Origin: Brachybacterium sp. P6-10-X1
Lineage (GTDB): Bacteria; Actinomycetota; Actinomycetes; Actinomycetales; Dermabacteraceae
DNA length: 64,000 nucleotides
Direction: 5' to 3'
Assembly: GCF_001969445.1 (NCBI RefSeq)
Contig: NZ_CP017297.1
Coordinates: 3,100,001-3,164,000, forward strand
Part shown: positions 57,894 through 64,000 of the stretch, in pieces
Position numbering within the stretch: position 1 is the stretch's first letter
How the letters are laid out: every line of letters starts with the position of its first letter
Notes under the pieces: generated by a model
Databases searched by the model: none
What the model saw: only the letters and a program-made list of their open reading frames with translations
What the model was told of the DNA's origin: nothing
Translations under genes and position numbers: made by a program

Positions 57894-58955
57894 TCAGCGG
57901 CTGACGGGGTCCGCGGCGCCGCCGCCGAGCAGGGCGTCGAGGTCCGCCGGTCGCGGCGCTCCCTCCCAGTCCCCGGGAGTGGTGCAGGCCAGGGCCCCGC
58001 AGGCGTTCGCCCGCGCCAGACGCGCCGGCACGTCGAGCCCGTCGAGCTGGGCGCTGAGGTAGCCGGCGACGAAGGCATCGCCCGCCCCGACGGTGTCGAC
58101 CACGGCGACCCGGTGCCCGGGCGCCTCGACGATCTCGCCCCCTGTCGGCACGGCTGCGCCGCCGGCGAGCGAGGCGTGGCCGCCGACCGGCACGGCTGCG
58201 CCGGCCACGGCGGCCCCGCCGTCGGCGCCGAGCTTGGCGACCACCTGGCGACCGTCGACCGCGAGGGCCCGCAGAAGGCCGCGATGGTCGTCCTCGGCGA
58301 CGCCGGGGGCGAGGATCGACAGCTCCTCCGGACCGCCGAAGAGGATGTCCACGCGCTCGAGGATCTCCCCCAGCAGCTCGGCGAGGTGCTCGCGTGAGCC
58401 CAGGCGGGAGCGGTAGTTCACGTCGAGGCTGACCAGTGTCCCGGCGGCCGCGGCGCGCTGGACGGCGGCGACGTTGGTGGCGTGGGCGGTGGGCGACAGC
58501 AGCGGGGTGATGCCGCTGAGATGCAGGACGTCCGCCTGTTCGATGAGCCCCGTGGGCAGGTCGCCCGCGGTGAGCGCGGAGGCGGCCGAGCCGGCCCGGT
58601 AGTAGTCGACCCGGGTGGTGGTCCCGGTGGGGCGGGACTTGATCATCAGGCCCGTCGGCCGTGTCGGATCGATCGCGCAGTGCACCTCGACCCCCTCGGC
58701 GCGGATCTCCCGCGTCACGCGCGTGCCCAGCGGATCATCGCCCACCCGGCTCACCCAGGCCACGGGCACGTCCAGGCGCCGCAGCCCGATGGCGAGGTTC
58801 GACTCGGCGCCGCCCAGGGAGATGTCCACCGAGGGCAGATGGGCGAGGGAGCCGACGGTGCCGCTGCGCATCATCGCCATGGTCTCGCCGATCGCGACCA
58901 CCCGCGGGCCGGGGCCGATGGTGGTCGCGCCGGCGACTGCGGACTCGGTGCTCAT
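57894..58955 (-). CDS. PfkB-family kinase, 2-keto-3-deoxygluconate kinase type
   Basis: 353 aa. VVAIGETMAMM at the N-terminus, SLGGAESNLAIGLRRLDVPVAWVSRVGDDPLGTRV, DYYRAGSAASAL, SGITPLLSP, and the catalytic VDTVGAGDAFVAGYLSA. The YYRAGSAAS stretch and neighbours (KDPG aldolase) point to KdgK, phosphorylating 2-keto-3-deoxygluconate. An Ala/Gly/Val-rich insert (GGAAVAGAAVPVGGHASLAGGAAVP) lies near residue 245. Start overlaps the aldolase stop by four bases (ATGA). Confidence 0.87.
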   Translation of the reverse strand: MSTESAVAGATTIGPGPRVVAIGETMAMMRSGTVGSLAHLPSVDISLGGAESNLAIGLRRLDVPVAWVSRVGDDPLGTRVTREIRAEGVEVHCAIDPTRPTGLMIKSRPTGTTTRVDYYRAGSAASALTAGDLPTGLIEQADVLHLSGITPLLSPTAHATNVAAVQRAAAAGTLVSLDVNYRSRLGSREHLAELLGEILERVDILFGGPEELSILAPGVAEDDHRGLLRALAVDGRQVVAKLGADGGAAVAGAAVPVGGHASLAGGAAVPTGGEIVEAPGHRVAVVDTVGAGDAFVAGYLSAQLDGLDVPARLARANACGALACTTPGDWEGAPRPADLDALLGGGAADPVSR

Positions 58956-59605
58956 GCGCCGGCTTCCCGGGTGGTCACGCCCACGAACTGCGCGGCGCGG
59001 TCGGCCAGGGCCTCGAGGTCTCCGCCCGTGAGGGCGTCGCCGAGCAGCGGGCCGCCGACGGAGACTGCATCGGCCCCGGCCTGCAGCCAGGCCGCGGCCG
59101 CCTGCAGGTCCACGCCCCCGGAGGGGATGACCCGGATGCCGGGGAAGGGCCCGCGGAGGTCCTTGACGTAGCCGGGCCCGACGACGCTCGCCGGGAACAC
59201 CTTGACCGCCGCCGCCCCCGCGACCCAGCCGGCGTGCAGCTCGCTCGGCGTGAGGCCGCCGGGGACGATCGCGATGCCGGTCTCGGCGGCCGCCTCGAGC
59301 AGGTCGGCGCGGGTGATCGGGGTGACGATGTAGTGCGCGCCGTGGGTGGCGGCGGTGCGGAGGTCCTCGGGGTCGGTGACGGTGCCGATGCCGATGTCGA
59401 GCTGCTCGCCGAACCGCTCCAGCAGGCCCGGCAGCTCCTCGAGGGTGCCGGGGGTGGACAGGGTGAGCTCCACGGAGCGGATCCCGGCGCCGGCGAGGGT
59501 CTCGAGCACGGGGGCGTACTGGTCGGCGCGTTCGCCGCGGATCACGACGATCAGCCGCGCAGCGGCCGTGCGTTCGGGGAGGGAGGGGCGGTCAGTGCTG
59601 GTCAT
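58952..59605 (-). CDS. eda: KDPG / 4-hydroxy-2-oxoglutarate aldolase
   Basis: 217-aa class I aldolase. LIVVIRGERADQYAPVLETLAGAGIRSVELTLSTPG carries the catalytic Glu, and AAAVKVFPASVVGPGYVKDLRGPFPGIRVIPSGGVDLQAA the Schiff-base Lys and phosphate loop. Cleaves KDPG to pyruvate and glyceraldehyde-3-phosphate. AGGAG precedes ATG 59605. A run of eleven G (C on the sense strand) lies 22 bases upstream of the start. Confidence 0.91.
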   Translation of the reverse strand: MTSTDRPSLPERTAAARLIVVIRGERADQYAPVLETLAGAGIRSVELTLSTPGTLEELPGLLERFGEQLDIGIGTVTDPEDLRTAATHGAHYIVTPITRADLLEAAAETGIAIVPGGLTPSELHAGWVAGAAAVKVFPASVVGPGYVKDLRGPFPGIRVIPSGGVDLQAAAAWLQAGADAVSVGGPLLGDALTGGDLEALADRAAQFVGVTTREAGA

Positions 59606-59627
59606 GACGATCTCCTGGTCAGGTAGC

Positions 59628-59638
59628 GGGGGGGGGGG
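59628..59638. repeat. G11 homopolymer upstream of eda
   Basis: Eleven consecutive G on the plus strand, within the 128-base space between the idonate-type dehydrogenase and the aldolase, about 10 bases upstream of the aldolase SD. Confidence 0.9.
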
Positions 59639-59733
59639 AGGGTCACGGGGGAACGAGTGTGCCGCAGTGCGGTATGCCGGGCGACGGTGCCGGGTCGGGA
59701 GGGTCGACGCGCACGCCGTCGGCCCTCCGATTC

Positions 59734-60738
59734 TCACAGCTCCAGCAGCACCTTGGCGGAGCGGGAGGCGTCCTTCGCGGTCGCGAACGCCTCGACCGCG
59801 TCGGCGGCCGGGAGGGACTGGGTGACCACCGCATCGAAGCGGGCGTCGGACGCCAGCACCTCGATGGCCTCCTCGATCTCGGTGTCGAAGCGCTGGGTGC
59901 CGCGCAGCTGGACCTCCTTGGCCACCAGCGCGGCGAGGTTCACGGGGATGTCCGTGTTCGGCAGGATCGCGACCTGCACGATGATCCCCGCGGGGCGCAC
60001 GGCGCGCACCCCGGACGACAGCGAGACCGGGGCCGCGGAGCACTCGAGCACCACGTCGTAGGTGTTCTCCTGCGGGGACTCGTCGGGAACCTGGAAGGTG
60101 GTGGTGGCACCGAGGGCCGTCGCACGCTCGAGCGGCTCGGGGCGCACATCGGTCACATCGACGGAGGCGGCCCCGCGGTGCAGGAGCGCGGCCACGGCCA
60201 GCAGACCGATCGGGCCCGATCCCAGGACCAGGCACTTCTTTCCCGTCACGTCGCCTGCGATGCTCACGGCGTGCAGCGCCACAGCGAGCGGTTCGGCCAG
60301 CGCCCCGCGGCGCAGCGGCAGCGATTCCGGCAGGCGACGGAGGTTCGCGCGGTCGATCACCATGAACTCGGCGGCGGCCCCCTGACGGTGCGGGGTGACG
60401 CTCGCGCTGCCCAGGTAGTCGCCGCCGGGCCACAGGTGCGGGCGGTCCTCGATATCGGGGGCGCTGGTCCCGTAGCGCGCGGGGTGCACGGTCACCGGGG
60501 TGCCGGGGGCGAACTCGCCGCGGGGGTCGAGATCGACCACGGCCGAGAGCTCGTGGCCCGGGACCAGCGGCTCGGTGATCACGAACGCCCCGTTCGCGCC
60601 CTGGAAGTAGTAGTGCAGGTCGGAGCCGCAGATCCCGACGTACGCGATGCGCAGGCGCACCTCGTCCCCGGTCGGCTCGACGTCCGGAGCCTCCTCCCAG
60701 CGGATGTCCTCGGCAGCGTGGATGGTCAGGGCCTTCAT
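59734..60738 (-). CDS. zinc-type alcohol dehydrogenase, L-idonate 5-dehydrogenase-like
   Basis: 334 aa. MDR fold with catalytic zinc ligands in VGICGSDLHYYF and VPGHELSAVVD, and NAD site VLGSGPIGLLAVAALL. The phrase LHYYFQGANGAFVITEPLVPGHE is close to idonate dehydrogenases. The four cysteines of the structural zinc lobe are absent; that region reads HPARYGTSAPDIEDRPHLW. Start overlaps the upstream stop by one base (TGATG). Oxidises L-idonate or a related aldonate. Confidence 0.85.
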   Translation of the reverse strand: MKALTIHAAEDIRWEEAPDVEPTGDEVRLRIAYVGICGSDLHYYFQGANGAFVITEPLVPGHELSAVVDLDPRGEFAPGTPVTVHPARYGTSAPDIEDRPHLWPGGDYLGSASVTPHRQGAAAEFMVIDRANLRRLPESLPLRRGALAEPLAVALHAVSIAGDVTGKKCLVLGSGPIGLLAVAALLHRGAASVDVTDVRPEPLERATALGATTTFQVPDESPQENTYDVVLECSAAPVSLSSGVRAVRPAGIIVQVAILPNTDIPVNLAALVAKEVQLRGTQRFDTEIEEAIEVLASDARFDAVVTQSLPAADAVEAFATAKDASRSAKVLLEL

Positions 60739-62261
60739 CAGCGGTTCTCCTTCAAGGATGCGGCGAGGGCGTCGGCGGCCGCGGCGCGCGGTCCCGATGT
60801 GACGATGGTGGTGAGCAGCTCGCCGACGGCGACGACGAAGTCCTCGCGCTCGGCCAGCCGCTCGGACAGGCACCCGCTCTCGAGCAGGGCCCGGGCGTGC
60901 TCGGCGGGCGTGGTGGCGCGCGCCGTGATCTCCTGCAGGCGCGTCCGGTCGGGATCGGTCATCGCCCGGGCCTGCTCGCCGGGCTCGAAGCCGCGGGGCG
61001 GGACGACGCAGGCGAACCAGGCGGCGACGGTGAGCGCGAGCAGGGCCGGCATCCGCCCTTCCTCCAGATGGAACAGGGCCGGGGCGGGGATCCGCTGCGG
61101 CAGCCGCATCGACCCGTCGGACCCCACCTGACGGGTGCGATGGCCGAGGTCGTGGTTGTGCCAGCGGTGCGTGAGGTCCTCGATGTACTCCTCGACGTCC
61201 AGGCCCGAGGGCAGGTCGATCGTGGGCAGGTTCTCGCCGCGGATCAGCGCCAGGGTGGACTCCGCGATCCAGTCCTGCTCGAAGGAGGCGGGGATCGTGG
61301 CGCGGCCGTCGAGCGCCCCGAGGTAGGCGATCAGGGAGTGGGGCCCGTTGAGGATCCGCAGCTTGACCTGTTCGTACTTCGCGACCTCCGAGGCCTCGTC
61401 GGACATGATCGCGCCGCCCAGGTCCCAGGCGGGACGGCCCGCGGGGAAATGGTCCTCGATCACCCACATGGAGAACTGCTCGGCGCGCACCGGGGCGTCG
61501 TCGCGCACCCCCAGCAGCTCGGCGACCTGGTCGGTGGTGCCGGGCGTGGTGGCCGGGACGATGCGGTCGACCATCGCGTCGGGGAAGGCGACCTGCTCGC
61601 GCACGTAGGACAGCACGTCCTCGGCGGCGCCGGAGTGCTCGAGGAACTCGGTGACCATGCGCCGGGCGGTCCGCCCGGCGGAGGAGACGTTGTCGCAGGG
61701 CAGCACGGTGAACGGGTCGCCGCTGGTCGAGCGCTCGGTGAGGCCGCGGGCGAGCAGGCCGATCACGCTGTGGGGGGTCGTCGGATCCGAGAGGTCCGCG
61801 CGGATCGCGGGGGAGTCGACGTCGAGGTGCCCGGTGCGCGGGGAGACGGAGTACCCGCCCTCGGAGACGGTGAGGGTGAGGATCCGGCGCGCGGCGGTCG
61901 TGATCTCGCGCACGACGGCGCGGGGGTCCTCGGCCATCACGCCGAACCCGCGGTGCACGTCGACCACGTCGGCCCGGGTGCCGGTGTCCGCCAGCTCGAG
62001 CACGCTGTACAGGCCGTCCTGTCTGCGCATCGGGTCGGTCACGGAGCGGGAGCGGTTCGCGAAGCCGACGATGCCCCAGTCGCCCTCCTCGGCCGCGAGC
62101 GCCCGGGCGGTGTGCACCGCGGCATGGGCGCGGTGGAAGGCGCCGAGCCCGAGGTGGATGATGCCGGCGCGGGCGGGGTCGCGCGGAGCGGCGGCGCCGA
62201 GCAGCGGGAGGCTGTCGAGGCGTGTGCGGCCGAGGGCGGGGACGGAGCCGGAAGACGACAC
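60738..62261 (-). CDS. mannitol dehydrogenase family oxidoreductase, fructuronate reductase type
   Basis: 507 aa polyol-specific long-chain dehydrogenase. IIHLGLGAFHRAHAAVHT (NAD site), TVLPCDNVSSAGRTA, EDHFPAGRPAWDL and the catalytic KYEQVKLRILNGPHSLIAYLGAL are visible. GTG 62261 has AGGAGG; an in-frame ATG 57 bases upstream lacks one. In this cluster reduction of fructuronate to mannonate (UxuB role) is most likely; mannitol or tagaturonate are alternatives. First gene of the four-gene unit. Confidence 0.88.
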   Translation of the reverse strand: MSSSGSVPALGRTRLDSLPLLGAAAPRDPARAGIIHLGLGAFHRAHAAVHTARALAAEEGDWGIVGFANRSRSVTDPMRRQDGLYSVLELADTGTRADVVDVHRGFGVMAEDPRAVVREITTAARRILTLTVSEGGYSVSPRTGHLDVDSPAIRADLSDPTTPHSVIGLLARGLTERSTSGDPFTVLPCDNVSSAGRTARRMVTEFLEHSGAAEDVLSYVREQVAFPDAMVDRIVPATTPGTTDQVAELLGVRDDAPVRAEQFSMWVIEDHFPAGRPAWDLGGAIMSDEASEVAKYEQVKLRILNGPHSLIAYLGALDGRATIPASFEQDWIAESTLALIRGENLPTIDLPSGLDVEEYIEDLTHRWHNHDLGHRTRQVGSDGSMRLPQRIPAPALFHLEEGRMPALLALTVAAWFACVVPPRGFEPGEQARAMTDPDRTRLQEITARATTPAEHARALLESGCLSERLAEREDFVVAVGELLTTIVTSGPRAAAADALAASLKENR

Positions 62262-62347
62262 GTGGACCTCCTGGTCGATGCCCGGTCGCACGGTGGTGCG
62301 CGCGTCAGCGGTGCGCACCGGACACCTGACGAGCCTATTTTGCGATT

Positions 62348-62363
62348 CGGAACACTAGTTTTG
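62348..62363. promoter_or_regulatory. proposed IclR/KdgR-like operator, site C
   Basis: CGGAAC-ACTA-GTTTTG, matching CRRAAC-N4-GTTYYG, about 90 bases upstream of GTG 62261. Shares CAAAACTAG (read on the minus strand) with site A. Confidence 0.55.
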
Positions 62364-62626
62364 TGGACCGTAACAGCGTATCAAGGCGGTGGGGGAATCC
62401 TCGATGCGGTCCACGGTAGGCGGTTCGGGGCGAGGGCGGCGCCCGGCGGGCTCCCGGGGCCCCTGAGTTCCGAGTCACGCCGCGAGGGTGGCCAGGTCGA
62501 GCGGGTGTGATCGCGAGCGCTGGAGCGACACGCACCGTGGGCGCTGCCGGTTCCACTGATCCGGCCCGCTGCTGAAGCGCATCGGTGGAATCGATGAGCG
62601 TGTTGCGGAGACCCGGGCGTGAGGGC

Positions 62627-62708
62627 GGCGACCCCGGCCCGCCCCGGCGGCCTCCGGCCGGCCCGCCCCGGCGACCCCGGCCCGCCCCGGCGGCCTCCGG
62701 CCGGCCCG
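62627..62708. repeat. 43-bp GC-rich tandem repeat
   Basis: Units start at 62627 and 62670 (ggcgaccccggcccgccccgg...), the second matching 39 of 43 bases exactly before diverging. Non-coding. Confidence 0.9.
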
Positions 62709-62982
62709 TCGGCGGCGTCCGCCCGGCCCCCGGGGGCGACGGGGCGGCGCCGAGAGGCTGAATGAGTCCTCGCCGGTGCGAACCGGTACCGTGCCCCGCT
62801 GGTGGTCCCGCTCGGAGGGTGCCGTGGTCGCGCCCGACGGGGCCCGTGCCCGTCGCCCCGCCGCGCGGACGATTCCGCCGAAGGCCCGTGCGCCGCGGGC
62901 CGCACTGACCCCGGCGTCACCTCGAACCGACGGTGCGGCCGACTTCGGCGGCCCCGCCCCATCCCGACGAAAGCGAGCAGAC

Positions 62983-64000
62983 ATGGACTGGATACAAGAG
63001 ACCGGATGGGAGAGCTGGCTCGGTGCCGGCGGGCTGATCGCCGTGGCCGTCGCGGCCGTGGCCGCGCTGCTGGTCATGGTGATCAAGCTCAAGATCCACG
63101 CGTTCCTCGCCCTGATCCTCGTCAGCCTGTTCACCGCTGTGGCCGCGGGGATCCCGGCCGGGCAGGTGGTGCCGACCATGATCTGGGGCTTCGGGGACAC
63201 GCTCTCCAGCGTCGCCCTGCTGGTCGCGATCGGCGCGATGCTCGGGGCGATGGTCGAGACCTCCGGCGGCGCGCGGGCGCTCGCGGAATGGATGATCCGA
63301 CTGTTCGGGGAGAAACGCGCTCCCTTCGCGCTGGGCGTGTCCGCCCTGTTCATCGGCTTCCCGATCTTCATGGACGCCGCATTCGTGCTGATGGTCCCCA
63401 TCATCTATGCCGTGGCCCGGCGGCTGGGCGGGAACCTGCTCGCCTTCGGCATCCCGGTCGCCGCGGCCCTGTCCGTCATGCACGTGTACCTGCCGCCCCA
63501 TCCCGGGCCGGTCGCCGCCACCACGTTCCTCGAGGCGAACCTCGGGTACGTGATGATCCTCGGCCTGCTGCTGGCCTTCCCGACCTGGTTCATCTCCGGC
63601 CACCTGTGGGGCATGTTCGTCTCCCGGCGCCACCGCATCAACGTGCCGGACACGGCCTTCGCCGGGCTCACCGGCGACGAGGAGGAGGTGACGAACCCTC
63701 CCGGCCCTGCGACCGTCCTGCTGATCCTGATCCTGCCGCTGATCCTGATCCTGCTCAATACCGGGTTCGACGCCCTCGGGAGCATCGGCGCCGTCGACCC
63801 GGACTCGGCGATCGTGCAGGTGATGCGGATGGTCGGGGAGACCCCCATCGCCCTGCTGATCACGGTGCTGTTCACCGTCATCGTGCTCGGTTTCCGACGC
63901 GGCAAGAGCGGCACCACCATCGAGAAGACGATGGACAACGCCCTCGGCCCGGTCTGCGCGGTCATCCTGATCACCGGCGCCGGCGGCATGTTCGGTGGCG
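62983..64000 (+). CDS. GntP-family gluconate:H+ symporter (3' truncated by window)
   Basis: The first 339 codons of a permease that continues past base 64000. MDWIQETGWESWLGAGGLIAVAVAAVAALLVMVIKLKIHAFLALILVS and SVALLVAIGAMLGAMVETSGGARALAEWMI, FIGFPIFMDAAFVLMVPIIYAVAR, HVYLPPHPGPVAATTFLEANLG and VILITGAGGMFGG are GntP/GntT hallmarks. ATG 62983 follows a weak GAAAGCGAG. Imports gluconate or a similar aldonate; fits the adjacent idonate/uronate genes. The partial state is a window edge, not a mutation. Confidence 0.92.
   Translation, partial: MDWIQETGWESWLGAGGLIAVAVAAVAALLVMVIKLKIHAFLALILVSLFTAVAAGIPAGQVVPTMIWGFGDTLSSVALLVAIGAMLGAMVETSGGARALAEWMIRLFGEKRAPFALGVSALFIGFPIFMDAAFVLMVPIIYAVARRLGGNLLAFGIPVAAALSVMHVYLPPHPGPVAATTFLEANLGYVMILGLLLAFPTWFISGHLWGMFVSRRHRINVPDTAFAGLTGDEEEVTNPPGPATVLLILILPLILILLNTGFDALGSIGAVDPDSAIVQVMRMVGETPIALLITVLFTVIVLGFRRGKSGTTIEKTMDNALGPVCAVILITGAGGMFGG

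Larger units (their letters stand above)
62262..62982. other. 721-base divergent gap with operator and GC-rich repeat
   Basis: Contains IclR site C near the uronate unit (62348-62363), a 43-bp tandem repeat (62627-62708), and long GC-rich sequence without a recognisable gene on either strand. The promoter for the gluconate permease must lie in the last 200 bases but no clear element was seen. Confidence 0.55.

Noticed and set aside
62381-62962. Coding region in the long gap before the gluconate permease
   Set aside because: Frames on both strands are low-complexity Pro/Arg/Gly from GC-rich repeats; no start, SD or domain.
1-64000. CRISPR array from the many short repeats
   Set aside because: Repeats are contiguous tandems without regular unique spacers and there are no cas genes.
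1-64000. Mobile element or genomic island
   Set aside because: No transposase, integrase, att-like flanks or tRNA were seen, and base and codon use look uniform across the window.
62983-64000. Broken permease gene
   Set aside because: The reading frame is open up to the last base; the truncation is the window edge.

Overview
This window is high-GC DNA with strong G/C third-position bias, frequent GTG starts, TAT-type lipoproteins and several genes whose start codon lies only 6-9 bases after a -10 box (probable leaderless mRNAs). Gene content and style fit an actinobacterium of the order Micrococcales, most likely Brachybacterium or a close relative (Dermabacteraceae); that assignment is inferred from protein style, not from a search. 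There are no rRNA, tRNA, CRISPR, transposase or phage genes. It reads as a chromosomal carbohydrate-utilisation region with many small regulator/target pairs.

Layout. 1-2.9 kb: inositol-dehydrogenase-like oxidoreductase, GntR regulator, SDR. 3.1-5.4 kb: XpaC/TelA envelope-stress pair. 5.8-7.9 kb: SRPBCC and DUF899 genes opposite a TetR regulator that carries a 10-residue repeat insert. 8.2-11.4 kb: M81 peptidase and GH29 fucosidase, divergent. 11.6-15.7 kb: TetR/membrane pair opposite a 4-TM protein plus multicopper oxidase, then a TauE transporter. 15.8-25.5 kb: GH4 glycosidase and DeoR regulator opposite an ABC sugar importer (no ATPase), a PfkB kinase and a large secreted PIG-L-type deacetylase. 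25.7-36.7 kb: housekeeping and stress genes (M20 amidohydrolase, GDPD, methyltransferase, AKR, phosphatase, DhaKL, TauE, WYL regulator, two DinB proteins) with two gene remnants. 36.7-42.1 kb: MFS exporter, two Gfo/Idh/MocA oxidoreductases, two unknown membrane proteins. 42.1-49.5 kb: IclR regulator opposite a TRAP transporter, KduI, a hydroxyacid dehydrogenase and mannonate dehydratase. 49.7-57.9 kb: sulfotransferase-like lipoprotein, MgtE, MFS/MarR/ene-reductase, SDR/TetR. 57.9-64 kb: KDG kinase, KDPG aldolase, idonate-type dehydrogenase, fructuronate-reductase-type dehydrogenase, and the start of a gluconate permease running off the end.

The genes combine into a recognisable hexuronate/gluconate route: fructuronate -> mannonate (60.7 kb) -> 2-keto-3-deoxygluconate (ManD, 48.3 kb) -> KDPG (57.9 kb) -> pyruvate + glyceraldehyde-3-phosphate (59.0 kb), with KduI feeding in unsaturated-uronate products. 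The parts lie in two blocks 10 kb apart, but three upstream regions share one inverted repeat, CRRAAC-N4-GTTYYG, which I propose is the operator of the IclR regulator at 42.1 kb. The least familiar assembly is the 15.8-25.5 kb cluster: a secreted deacetylase fused to carbohydrate-binding-like domains, a binding-protein importer, a sugar kinase and an NAD-type GH4 glycosidase under one DeoR regulator, suggesting capture of an N-acylated amino-sugar conjugate.
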